Positions 1 through 10,980 of a stretch of 64,000 bases of DNA are shown piece by piece. The notes below the pieces were generated by a model, which ran no database searches, had not been told where the DNA came from, and saw only the letters and a program-made list of their open reading frames with translations. Every line of letters begins with the position of its first letter. The first letter of the stretch is position 1. The position numbers and the translations under genes were made by a program. Source of the stretch: Gordius sp. MW1 (Eukaryota; Nematomorpha; Gordioida; Gordea; Gordiidae); NCBI GenBank assembly GCA_964036665.1, contig OZ038526.1, positions 11,346,001 to 11,410,000 on the forward strand, read 5' to 3'.

Positions 1-149
1 TAAAATTCGCAACCTCTACATACCTTGATAAAAAATGATCCAAATAATATTTTATTCAATAAAAATGTGTACGATCACATATTAACCCAATTTCTTAAAC
101 ATAAAATGTAATTAACACACGACGACGATATCTGATTCCTTTTCTTTGT

Positions 150-2330
150 AACTAAATCGTTGCTGCAGAAAAAAGTCTTTCGGCCGGTACCGATGTGCCC
201 TGTTGAACTAGATATTTTTTTGCAATTTTAGATTATCTCGGGCATTTTCTTTTATTAATCGACCACCATCGTAGGATATTGTGCTCCGCTAAAAAATATT
301 ATAATTATACAATATAAATTTACCATCCAATAGAGGTTGATCCAAATAAGTTTTCAGCTCTTCGTCTCTAAGTTGGCAATCACTTTTCAAAATAAAATTA
401 AAATCAAAATAATTTACTCTTCTAATAATTGGAAGGCGATTGCTGTTGAAAATAAAAGTTGTTGTGAAGTCTCAGCTATATCAGGAGTTGTTATAGCTAA
501 CAACAAATCAAATGCCATTTCATTGGACTGGGTTAGACAATCCCTTGGCATCTTCTCCTTTTTGAGTCGTGGGTCAAGTAGAACCCCAACGTAAAAATTG
601 AAAAATCCGAAATTTTTGATATTGCCCTAGTTTTTCAAGCATACACTAGGCTGCTCTAATTTTAGGATTTGCCTGGGTCAAACCATTTAAATATTTGCGC
701 ATTTTGTTTAAATAGAATACGCACAATCTTATTAAAGGATGTGTTTGTGTGGAAATAGAATTTGTCATAACTTCGAATATGGAGAGAAAGGACTCGACTT
801 CTTTTAGAAATTTATATCCTCTTCTGTACATAATGGGCTATCCGATATACACCCATCTTTAATTCTAAGTGAATTAATTATATCAATATTCTAAAAATTT
901 AGAGAAAATTAATTTATATTACCTTATTAAACACACTTAGCATCTTAAAGGTGCTATTCCATGTAGTTAAGATATCTAATGGGATTTTTACTTCTGCAAA
1001 ATCGGTAAATTTCTGCATAAATTTAGGGGAAGTGTGAAGTTTCCTCACACATTTGGAAACCTTAATAATCTCCTCCTCAAATTCCTTAACTCCCGATTTT
1101 ACGAATAAATTGATTAGATGCCCAAAACATCGAATGTGATATATTTCTTCGATTTTGGCTTTATTAATAATATTCATTGCTGATATCATATTAGTGGCAT
1201 TATCCGAAGTAATAGCCACTACTTTATTGGATATATTAAATTTGTTTATTATACTTTATTTTTTTGCCTATATTATTCCCCGTATGTGGGTAGGGGATAT
1301 TTGAAATCTCCAGGGTACAACTTTTCAATTCAAATTGTTCATTTATAACATGGGCAGTTATGCCAATATATGGTATAGATAGAGCCGCAAAATAAAATTT
1401 TTTGTGCCCGACCCGAGCCCGACCCGATTTTTTAAATAAAACGTTCAAAAAATTTTGTTTTTGAAAATTATTTCACCATTTAAATATAAATGCATAAGAT
1501 TGTTATTACTCGTAATTTACACCTAAGATAAGTTTAAAATAAAAAATCCCTTTTCTCGTTACAATGATAATAATTCAAAACTAAAAAATAACTTTAAAAA
1601 ATATACGTTATTTAACAGTTTCATATAAAAACTTTATTAAATATTTATTTATCTTATTTCTCAAGTTTTAACAGCTACTATGAATAGATTAAATACTATA
1701 ATAAGATTTGCAATTCAGGTCATTTATATTATCATAGACAGGGGGAAAAAGCTGAAGTTTGGACCTATATTATATACGCTGTGCGAAGTTAATTATTTAA
1801 TATCAAGTTGAGTTTATTCAAATTATACTTTATAAAAGTAGTTTGCATTATATCAATTCGGGCCGGGCTCGGGCCTCAAGTCGGGCCGCCTCATCAGGCC
1901 CGACCTGAGCCCGAGGACCGATACGGTTATAAAATTCTGCCCGAGCACGGCCCGAAACCCGATCGGGCCGGGCTCGGGTCGGGCTTCGGGTGGCCCGTGC
2001 AGGGCTCTAGGTATAGACTGAACGTTTGACCATAAGTCCAGCGTTAAAGCTGTCATTTTCATTTAAAATATTTTGTATCATAGGGAGTTTTATATTTTTG
2101 ATATTCTTCATTAATGAGGGTCTAAAAATTATTTGAATGGAATTGTATATTCGCTTAAAAAGAGCTCTAAGCTTTTCATTTACTATGAGGCGAAATGATA
2201 TGCCTTCTTCGATAATCAAGTCTGTAATCAACTTATTTATTTCTTTATCGTCATCCGCTGACATATTTCCTTTCAACATTTGCTTTTTTGATGTGTAATT
2301 CACATTTGGGTGGCATGTTGAATAATGATA
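150..2330 (-). pseudogene. hAT-superfamily transposase relic, split by a nested MITE
   Basis: Cut-and-paste DNA transposase, read on the minus strand in several frames. From the N-terminal side, at about 2300-2010, comes a segment rich in KEINKLITDLIIEEG followed by LTLDLWSNVQSI. After the nested MITE (1380-2009) the same frame resumes with PYIGITAHVINEQFELK and IPYPHTG. The D of TLDLW is in the usual place for the first catalytic Asp of hAT transposases. At 1219-914 come TSDNATNM (second Asp region), CFGHLINL and TWNSTF ML. At about 330-160 a hATC-type dimerisation motif, GTSVPAERLFSAA, is readable. Stops and frameshifts separate these blocks, so the copy is dead. No BED zinc finger was recognised at the N-terminus, and I could not define the element's own terminal repeats. 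Confidence 0.85.
1380..2009. mobile_element. Non-autonomous hAT element (630 bp) inside the hAT relic
   Basis: The ends are TAGAGCCG at 1380 and its counterpart GGGCTCTA at 2009, and both flanks carry the 8 bp direct repeat GGTATAGA (1372-1379 and 2010-2017), a perfect hAT-size target duplication. Just inside both ends are arrays of CCCGA/GCCCG units in inverted orientation (1408-1431 and 1857-2000). The interior is AT-rich with no gene. Removing the element and one TSD copy restores the transposase reading frame around TLDLWSNVQSI-PYIGITAH, which fixes the insertion point. Confidence 0.93.
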
Positions 2331-2399
2331 TTTTAGATTACCTAGTATATATTATTTTAAATGACATTTAATTTAAACCGTTAATTAATATTAGTGAAT

Positions 2400-3019
2400 T
2401 AACAATAATAGCTCCTCAATGACAACCTTGGAGCTTGATCAAAGAAGGCTTAAGCCGATGGTTTAATCAATTTATTCAAAATTAATAATAATTAACAAAT
2501 ACCCTTTTTCTAAATATTGCCCCGCATTAATTAAAAGAATCAATAGTATTTTAATCGCAAATATAATTTTAAATATATATTAAATTCGTTGTATTATAGT
2601 AATATCATTAAATTATGGTTTAAATTTATCCAAAATTAATGATAATTTGCAATTCAAAAATTGCCTCGTTTTTTATTAAAATAATCAGTAATAACTTAAA
2701 TCCCAATAATCTAAAATATCACAGGCGTAGCCAGGTTTAGGATTAAGGGGGGGGGGGGAGCTTATGCTCAAAAGTTCAATTAGGGGGGGGGCGAAACATA
2801 ATTTCTTTTAATTTTTAAGGGTTTTTCTGATGAAATTTTTTTTTCATTTAGGGGGAGGGGCCTCCCCTGCCTAAGCCCATGTGGAATATTTATTAAAATA
2901 CTAGTATTATAATACAATTTATTTGATTAAACTAAGTTTTAAATTCAAAAATATGAAACAATGTCTTCAATCAAAAAAAAATAATGATTTTATTAGTTAA
3001 ATCAAAATTAATGACAATT
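2400..3019. repeat. Tandemly repeated AT-rich unit, interrupted by a small MITE
   Basis: Diverged direct repeats share the modules AATTAACAAAT, ATATTGCCCCGCATT and GATTAAACTAAGTTTTAAATT. A third copy resumes at 5427 on the far side of the hAT element at 3020-5426, so that element landed inside a repeat unit. No gene is present. Confidence 0.7.
2722..2882. mobile_element. GGCGTAGCCAGG-type MITE, degenerate copy
   Basis: Begins with CAGGCGTAGCCAGG and ends with CCTAAGCCCATG, with long G-runs inside. It belongs to the same family as the copies at 23964, 25924, 30304 and 36318, whose ends are CATGGGCGTAGCCA and its complement. The target duplication is no longer clear. Confidence 0.75.
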
Positions 3020-5426
3020 TAGAGGTGTGCACGGATCAAATTTTTTTGATCCGATCCGATTTGAGGGGTTTTTGAAAAATTTTATATCCCATCCGATCCG
3101 ATCTTAAATTTTTAAAATAAATTTTACGAACAGAACTTTTTATTGATGATTAAATTCAAAATACATAAAAATAAGGGATAGCAATTTTAATAGACCTGAA
3201 ATAAATATAAAATTTTATTTGACTAATTCCATATTATCATATAAAAATAATAAAGAATCTAAATTTTCTGGTTTAATTCGCGTTGTTCTTTCTTCTTTCT
3301 TCTAATCTAATGTTCTTCCAGCCATCGAGAAATTTCTTTCCGAAGTGGTAGAGGTAGCGGTATAGCTAAAACTTTATTTGCCAGCTTATAAAGCCTTGGC
3401 AGAACTGTTTGATATGAAACCCACCATTTCAGCAAATCTTATTTTGGATCATATTTGCAATCTTCATTTTTTAACGAAAGGTAAATTAAGATTTCATCGG
3501 GGGCTTTATCTTTTTCCTGCTCATCTTCCCATTGATTTACTATTTTAAAATATAAATTAAATAATTTATTTTATGTAAAAAATATATATACATATTTAAA
3601 TGTATGTTAATTACTTTTTTTGTCTTTTTTGAGGCTGACTATCACTACTACTTGCCGCATAATTTTCAATCTCAGTTGCAGAATCTACCAAAAAATCCTT
3701 AGACGCTAGTGTGGATCTTATTTCATTAATTACGCCTATTCGCTCATTTGGGGGGAGCATCCTGAGATGGCAATAATTTTGGCATAAAAATGTGGCAATT
3801 TTATGTTGTTAAGTGAATATAAATTTTGACTTGAGGGTGGTACAAATATCTTTTTTAAGTCATTAATTTCGTGATGTTCTTCAAAATCATCAGTTTGCTC
3901 GTGGTCTGATTGTGAAAGATCACTGAGTAATTGGTAATATTGAATCAATATATTGTGAAAGGTTGAGTGTTGATCAGCTTCCAGAACTAAAGAAGCCGTT
4001 TTAAACGGCCGGAGTACTTCTGTTAGTTTGGTCAGCAAATTTTTATCAATCACATCTATTTTCTCTGGCATATCTATAGAAGTTAGATATGTCGTCAATT
4101 CCTTATACTCCTTCAATATGCTCTCAAACATGTCGAGTCTGGAGTTCCATCTTGTTTCTATTGCTTGATGCAATATATGATTTAAATATTTATTTTTGCC
4201 ACTTTGCTTCATATATGTCGTTAGCTTTTTGCATGCTTCTATCAAGTTATTAACCTGAGGGTAATGGAATGTAAAATCATTTTTATTGAATACGTTTCGT
4301 AGTCCTGTATTCAGTAAATGGGACGTGCAATTCATTCGCTTATGATTTTGCAAGGCTTTGACCATGTTAGAGACCTGATCGGTGTAAGTTCAATCTCATG
4401 TATTTCGTAGGGATGGGAAGTTTTCAAAATTTACAGATATTTCTCTTAAAATATTTTTCCCTGTTTTTTTTTCAGCATCTATTTTTGAAGTGAAAAGAAT
4501 ATGCTTAGGTAGGATTCCGAGATACATAATGTAAAGAAAATGTTAAGTAGTTTATTTTGACAAAGTCATCTGTCCAGAGGTCGAGAGTGGTTGTACATGA
4601 TTTTGCTTTTAAATGGGGGAGTAACTTTAATATTAATGCTTCTCTACTTAAATCTACAAGTTTTGCTGTATTCTTACTTAAGGTAGTCCTATCTGAAAGT
4701 AACTCATCAACGTTTATATGACCATGAATGGCACCAATATTTAGAGCTTCTTGGAGCATTGCTCTAAATCCTTCCCCGTTAACGATTGAAAACGGTCGAA
4801 TATCCTTTGAAATAAAATAAATTAGATGCTTCAAATTTTTTTTAATTTTGTGATTTCAGCGAGAGGTTTGGTAACAAATTTGTCAATTGTATTTTTAGCT
4901 CAAGTTTTTGGCATACATTTCTGATGCAAAAGATGGGAACTACCTCGAATGGAAGTATATGTGTAGATATTCGGAATCAAGAGGGTAAGGAGCTACGCGT
5001 GTGCTTTAAGGAAAGGGGAGATTGTGATTGATGATTTTCGGAGTTGAGTTGAGTTGAGATAGAAAGAGATGCGTGTGCTAAAAAGGAAACGGGAGATGCT
5101 GATTTATCATTGACACTAGCTCCTTTCTAGCCCAACAAGTCTAGCTAGGGAAATACTGATAAATATATTAGGGTAAGTAAGGTGAGAGGTGGCATTGGAC
5201 ATCAAAAATGGTAAAGTAAAAAAAGAATGCAAAGATAATTATGAAAAGGTATACTAAAAATTATTAATTTAATTAATTCTTATTATTGTTTATTTTAAAT
5301 TTGAAAATCCGATCCGATCCGACTAAAATAAAATGTTGATCCGATCCGATCCGATTTCCAAAATTAAAATGTTGATCCGATCCGAGTTCGGAAGGATCGG
5401 ATCGGATTGATCCGTGCACACCTCTA
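3020..5426 (-). mobile_element. hAT transposon with GATCC subterminal arrays (2.4 kb)
   Basis: The ends are exact inverted repeats of TAGAGGTGTGCACGGATCA. Just inside each end are tandem GATCC/CCGAT pentamers in opposite orientation (3047-3105 and 5305-5420). The flanks share CAATT next to both ends, a decayed or short target duplication. The minus strand encodes a transposase relic (separate entry). It looks like a full-length but inactivated autonomous element. Confidence 0.9.
3280..4840 (-). pseudogene. hAT transposase (BED/hATC type), inactivated
   Basis: Minus-strand transposase of the 3020-5426 element. At 4834-4505 the segment begins with ISKDIRPFSIVNGEGFRAM, the conserved block before the catalytic core of BED-type hAT transposases, and continues to TTLDLWTDD, with the first catalytic Asp in TLDLW. 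At 4365-3736 a 209-codon open segment has CTSHLLNTGLRN (the C-x-x-H region) and ETRWNSRLDM, the conserved W of the insertion-domain boundary. At about 3345-3285 TSTTSERNFSMAGRT is the hATC dimerisation motif. Frame breaks near 4400-4500 and 3735 show it cannot be translated as one protein. The N-terminal BED finger was not seen. Confidence 0.88.
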
Positions 5427-6285
5427 CAATTAACAAATCCCTACTTTAGAAATATTGCCCCGCATTTTTACCAAAACCAATAGTAAATTTTAATAAATAT
5501 AAAATTCCTTGTATTATAATCAGATTAGTCTGATTAAACTAAGTTTTAAATTGAAAAAATTATAGTCTTCAAAATTAAATTAAAAATGTACTTGTTTATG
5601 TTTTTCCGCTATAGAACTTATCGGGAACCGGTCAAAAAAGCTCATCAGAACTCATCAGAAACGGAGCACACTGTTCAGGATGAATTTAACAAATTGTCTT
5701 AGCACAAAATATTTTATATTAACATGTCCTAGTGATATCATAACAAGTAAATATATGGGTTAGGGTAAGTATTAGGGCCAGGGTAAGGGTTAAGGTTTGG
5801 GTTATAATAACAAAGTGTACTCCTTTCCTGATGTGCTCCTTTGACCCCCACTCGAACTTATCACATATATTGCATCGTCAGCGACTCTTGGTAGGGGTCC
5901 AAAAAATTTCGAAGAAGAATCAGATGGAGTTAAAATAATTGAAAGTGAATTATTGATTGTGGGTATGGGAGTTGAATTTCTAGGTTCATCTATTATCCTC
6001 TTTAATAAATAAAATATAAATTGCGCGAAAAATTGTATACCTCATAATCTTGGTCATAAGAAAAAGCATCACTTTTATTTCATCCATAGTAGAGCTAGCG
6101 TTAGAGTTAGAGACGAAATCGTATTAAGACATAGAGACATGTTAAATAAGAAATGAATCTAAAATGATATAATAAAATGTTCGGAGCCTAGCCAGACCAC
6201 GCCCCACCATGCCTTGTTGTGCCTTCATTTATATATTTATTTAGTTATAGTATAGGTTTAAATCTGGTATTGTTGTTGTTGCATT
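5427..6285. other. Gene-free stretch, third copy of AT-rich unit and telomere-like tract
   Basis: 5427-5600 is the third copy of the repeat unit seen at 2400-3019. At 5755-5815 there is a loose run of TTAGGG-like and AGGGTAAGGGTTA motifs, too irregular to be a telomere. No coding signal was seen. Confidence 0.6.
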
Positions 6286-6289
6286 GCAT

Positions 6290-6505
6290 TAGTGAAGGGT
6301 AAACCTCAGGTTAAGACTAGGCTTTTCAAAAAACCTCTAAGGTCTTTTAGGAACGCTAACCTCTGCCTCGAGGTTAGAGTTAAAAATTAATATTAAACCT
6401 TGAGGTCAATTAGAAGCTTATAGCTTAGGTTAGAGCGCAAAATTAACCTAAACGCTATGAGGTTGGTAAATAGAGCTAGCCTAAACTAAACCTTTAGGTT
6501 AGCTG
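6290..6505 (+). repeat. 200 bp dispersed repeat, copy 1 (inverted relative to 13640)
   Basis: Contains AACCTCTAAGGTCTTTTAG, CTGCCTCGAGGTTAGA and AACCTAAACGCTATGAGGTT in this order. All three occur in the reverse-complement order at 13640-13850. It is rich in AACCT/AGGTT and followed by GGTGCGCGCAC twice (6506 and 6538). Probably a MITE family with subterminal repeats. Confidence 0.8.
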
Positions 6506-6559
6506 GTGCGCGCACTTTTTTATAACAAAGAGCGAGTGCGGGTGCGCGCACCTGCTCCT

Positions 6560-7339
6560 TTTTTGCGCACATTAAGAATTTTACAATTTATTAATTTATT
6601 CGAAATTGTATTATATCGCATATTTCACAAATTAAATTTCTACTGATTTACTATATATTACATACATCTATGTTCCTGGTGGAGAAGATAACAAGGCGGG
6701 AAATTGGTTACTATCGATAGACAATAAAAATAATCTAACCGCGATATTTCCTTTATCGTACAATAAAATATTTAAATAATGATAATATATTTAATTCAGC
6801 GTTTTTTGGAATATTGCCATCTCCCGATCTTAATATTTCAAACACTTTTAAACCTAACTTTGCTATCTTAAGTTTAATCACATCTAATTACAATTAATTT
6901 TCATTAAAATATATTAAATTATTTAATTAATTTTAATTATTAATTTGTATTATTGTATTGGTTGTCATAGTACTCCTTATCCAATTTTTTACTCTTTTCT
7001 TTTCTCACTGCTTATATATAACACTTTAATATGATAGTGAGTTATGGAAATAGAAAAATCAAGCATAAATGTAGCAAGCACATCATGCATGAAAATTTTT
7101 CCATTTCCAATATGCTAATATGTTTAAACTTAAAGATAATCAGCATAATGCACTTAATTTTGAGGTGCAATGTCTTTTATGCAATGCCAAACTCAAGACT
7201 TCTTCTAGATCTCGTTTTAATTTGCCTAGGCATCTAAAGGTAATCTTGTTACTTATTTTTATTTAATAATTAAGTAAATAAAAAATTTATAGAGATTTCA
7301 TAATAGTACATTACAAAAGCTTACAAAAATATTCACCTA
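6560..7339. other. AT-rich gene-free DNA
   Basis: No coding signal, RNA gene or recognisable repeat beyond simple AT-richness. The short open frame at 7031-7237 has no conserved motif and is treated as chance. Confidence 0.5.
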
Positions 7340-9180
7340 AGGTCAATATTTTTTTTATATACTGTAAAATTTCAACTTAACTACGGTCTTTTAGCACTTT
7401 GTCTGCTTAATTTTGATCATATATAATATATAATCGAAATTTTAATATTTTTCCAATTAAAATTAAGGCAATTCAACTAAAAATATAATATAATTTTAAT
7501 GTATTTTAATTCTTTAATTCTTAAGAAAAAAATGCGATTTGGGTTTTTAATACATACCTACCTCTATCGAGTGTTTTATTAATTCACACCATTTTGTAAC
7601 ATATTCCTTTTGTGTGCAATGTAGCGTGACCGATAGTGGTTGTATTTCACAACAAAATTTGCTAAGTATTTTATTCAAATTGCTAAGTATTTTTAGCGTC
7701 GTTGCTAAGTATTTAATTCGGTTGCTAAATTTTTAAATTAATTGTAAGTTTTATATTCAAATGCTAAGTATTTTATTAATTTGCTAAGTATTTTATATAA
7801 TTGCTAAGTATTTTAATGTTTTGCTAGGTATTTAAATATATGCTAGGTTGATAAATAAAAAATTAAACATTTTCGAAATGATTACCATTAAAACTTTGCC
7901 CTTTTTAGCTTTAAAACATTATTATTTTTTTTTAATACTCAGGATTTTGATTAAAATTCCTAGCTTAAAATTAAAAAAATACTTAGCATTTTAATTAAAA
8001 AACTTAGCATATCAAAAAAAACTTATCAATTTAATGAAAAAACTTAGCATTTTAAAGTGAGGGTAGTCTGTTATGATGATGTTAGTTGCGTCGGGTTAGT
8101 TAATGCTATTAATTATTAATAAAAGTTTGAAATACCGTGTCATAATTTAATTAATAAGTTTTACTTTGCATAAATCACTAGGTACTTATGGTTTAATTGA
8201 TTAATCCTGTGTCAAAAGTAACAAATTATTTTTTCAAAATGTTTGTAGAAATAACTCTTGAAATGTTTTTATACCAAATTTATTCTGTTATAATATACAT
8301 TTAATATATCTAGCCCCCCCCCCCTCCTTAAATGATAAAAAAAAATTTATATACAAAAACTCTTATATATATTTATGCCCCCCCCCCTTAATTGTACCTA
8401 AAAATTTTCGCTCCCCCCCCCCCCCAATGTTTTAGGCTTGTAACGAAACGGTATTTCAAACTTTCATTAATAAGTAATAGCCAATACAATACTCTAGCTA
8501 ACCCGACGCAACTAACATCATCATAAGGATAACAGATAATACTGAGCGAATAATTTAAATACTTGGCACAATTTATTTAAATACTTAGCATAATATATTT
8601 GAATTCTTAGCACATAATTTAAATACTTAGCAAAACATTAAAATACTTAGCAAATAAATAAAAACTTAGCAAAACAATAAAATGCTTAGCAAAATTTATT
8701 TAAATACTTAGCAAATGAATAAAATACTTAGTATTTGAATATAAAACTTACAATTAATTTAAAAACTTAGCAAACAAATTAAATACTTGCAAATGAATAA
8801 AATACTTAGCAACGACGTTAGAAATACTTAGCAATTAGAATAAAATACTTGGCAAATAATTTTTTGTGAAATACAACCACTATCAGTCACGCTACATTGC
8901 ACACAAAAAGAATATGTTACAAAATGATGGCACTTAAAAATAAATCACTAGATAGAGGTAGGTATGTATTAAACCCCAAATCGAAATTTTTTTCTTAAAA
9001 ATTAAAGAATTAAAATAAATTAAAATTATATAATATTTTTTTTTTAATTTGCCTTTCTTTTAATTGGAATAAATTTTAAAATTTCTATTATTTATTATAT
9101 ATGTAAAAAATAAAGCAGACAAAGTGCTAAAAGACCGTAGCTAAGTTGAAATTTTACAGTATATAAAAAAATATTGACCT
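7340..9180. mobile_element. Foldback element, 1.84 kb, with arms made of ~20 bp repeats
   Basis: The left arm begins AGGTCAATATT at 7340 and the right arm ends AATATTGACCT-like at 9180. Homology in inverted orientation runs through ACTACGGTCTTTTAGCAC, GTGACCGATAGTGGTTGTA and GATGTTAGTTGCGTCGGGTT, to about 8147 on the left and 8447 on the right. Each arm carries about nine or more copies of TTGCTAAGTATTTTA-like units of ~20 bp (7660-7850 and 8555-8860). The left arm also has oppositely oriented copies (7975-8060). The loop (8148-8446) contains a C-rich MITE remnant. No ORF is present, so it must be non-autonomous. Confidence 0.9.
8305..8440 (-). mobile_element. C-run MITE remnant in the foldback loop
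   Basis: Three long C-runs (8311, 8379 and 8413) are separated by AT-rich DNA. In reverse complement it matches the interior of the G-run MITE at 2722-2882 (AATTAGGGGGG pattern). It lies exactly in the unpaired loop of the foldback element. Confidence 0.6.
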
Positions 9181-9402
9181 TTTTTTTGAATTAAAGCTGC
9201 TGATTTTAGAGAAAGAAATCATTATGTTTAATGCACAATTTTTTTAACTTAAATCTGCTGATTTTAGAGAAAGAAATCATTTTGTTGTTAAAGCACAATA
9301 GGCATTTCGCCTTTAGGATCTTTATCATCTGTAATCATCTATAAGCTTAAAATATTTTTTGTATGGTGGAAATGGAAATTTGGTTTCTACTATAATCTCT
9401 AC

Positions 9403-9826
9403 TAATTTATAAAATTAGTTTCCAATAATGGTAGTTTAGGATTGATAAAATGCGAGGGTGGAAATGGGTTTAGATATTTCGGTCGTCCAGCGACCATTAT
9501 CAATAAAAAAAAAAGGTAACTTACAAGTGATGGTGAATTACCAATGAACGAGAAGGTGTCGACAAGTTTTAATTTATAAACAAAAATAATGAAAACTAGT
9601 TGAAATAGGAGGGTGAATAATAGCGAACACCGGTTGGAACAAGAGACAATAATGAATTAAAACTTGTCGACACCTTCTCGTTCATTGGTAATTCACATCA
9701 CTTGTAAGTTACCTTTTTTTTTTATTGATAATGGTCGCTGGACGACCGAAATATCTAAACCAATTTCCACCCTCGCATTTTATCAATCCTAAACTACCAT
9801 TATTGAAAACTAATTTTATAAATTAT
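9403..9826. mobile_element. Foldback element, 0.42 kb, near-perfect palindrome
   Basis: The left arm is 9403-9579 and the right arm 9655-9826. They share, in inverted orientation, TAAAATTAGTTT, AATGGTAGTTTAGGATTG, GGTCGTCCAGCGACCATTA and GGTGTCGACAAGTTTTAATT. The loop is about 75 bp. Arm identity is high, so it is younger than the larger foldback upstream. A decayed relative is at 58207-58510. Confidence 0.92.
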
Positions 9827-9904
9827 AATGGATTGATAGTACATAAATACATTCAATCTCTACTAAATCCATAATAAAACTATTTTAATTGCTATGCAAT
9901 TTAT

Positions 9905-9996
9905 GGGCTCGTTTTTTGGTGTCCGTTGTCCGTCCACCAAGTTATTGGCGCCAGCTTTGTGACCTGGAGGTTCGTGTTCAATCCCAGGAGAGGACA
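9905..9996 (+). repeat. tRNA-like SINE head
   Basis: A short module with GTCCGT near its start and GTTCAATCCCAGGAGAGGAC at its end, resembling the T-arm and 3' acceptor strand of a tRNA, followed by a T-rich tract. The 3' strand AGAGGAC could pair partly with the 5' GTCC. It reads as a tRNA-derived SINE promoter region with a B box; the A box is weak. Confidence 0.5.
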
Positions 9997-10059
9997 AATT
10001 TTTTTTTATATTTTTTTTAAATTAAATTAATATTTTGTTCTTGTAAATACCATTGATAA

Positions 10060-10980
10060 TGTGAATTTTTGACCGTCCGCTGGCTCCTGACCAATGAAAA
10101 AAATGACCATTGGCCAAATAAATCAAAATTTTATTTTTTCGTTTTTGAATTGGGTATATTAGGTTAACATTGATACATACCCTATGCCCTTCAAGAGCAT
10201 GCCTCTACTGATATGGGTCCCTTCCCCTATAAAAGCCTATGCCTCTACTGATGTGGGTTCGAATCCCGGAGAGGGCAAAATTTTTATTTTTTTAAAATAA
10301 TATTTGTTCTTGTTAATACCCTTGATAATATGACTTTTTAACCGTCCGCTGGCTACTGACCAATGGAAAAAAATGACCATTGGCCAAATTGTGAATCGGA
10401 ATTTTTTTTCGTTTTTTATTCAAATTAATATATTGTTTATGTTAATACCATTGATAATATGACTTTTTGGCCGTCCGCTGGCTGCTGCCCTTACAAAAGC
10501 CTATGGCCTATACTAATGTGGGTCGAATCCCGGAGAGGGCAAAATTTATATTTAAATTAAATTAATATAATGTTCTTGTTAATACCCTTGATAATCTTTT
10601 TAACCGTGCCCTGGCTACTGACCAATGGAAAAAATGACCATTGGCCAAATTGTGAATCGGGATTTTTTTTTTTTTTCAAATTAATATTTTGTTTTTGTTA
10701 AGACCATTGATAATATGACTTTTTGGCCGTCCGCTGGCTGCTGACCAATGGAAAAAAATTACCATTGGCCAAAGTGTGAATCGAAAACTTTTTTTTTCGT
10801 TTTTTTTTGACTCGTATGTATTTATAGACGGTCTCTTGGTACTGACCAATGGAAAAAAATGATCATTGGCCCAATTGCGATTTGAATTTTTTTTTCGTTT
10901 TTTTTTGACTCGGATGTATTTATAGACCGTCTCTTGGCATTGACCAATAAAAAAATTACCTTTGGCCAAAGTGAGATTTT
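10060..10980 (+). repeat. Array of SINE-like units
   Basis: A unit built from a GTCCGCTGGCT module, then CTGACCAATGGAAAAAA, then TGACCATTGGCCAAAT, recurs about every 100-270 bp (10075, 10343, 10470, 10615, 10728, 10830 and 10930). Between some copies sits GGGTTCGAATCCCGGAGAGG, with an exact tRNA T-arm/B-box (GGTTCGAATCC), at about 10256 and 10521. The same units recur at 12340-12900. Each is followed by a T-rich tract and a TTGTT(C/A)TTGTTAATACC module. Confidence 0.8.

Noticed and set aside
1808-2062. Arg/Pro/Gly-rich open frames on both strands
   Set aside because: They fall on the CCCGA arrays of the MITE at 1380-2009. Only the start of the minus frame (TLDLWSN) is real, and it belongs to the transposase.
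5755-5815. Telomere-like TTAGGG motifs
   Set aside because: The motifs are irregular and cover only about 60 bp, so chance or a decayed interstitial tract cannot be told apart.
10676-10969. Minus-strand open frame with repeated peptide blocks
   Set aside because: The peptide repeat mirrors the SINE-like DNA repeat, and there is no sign of protein-level constraint.
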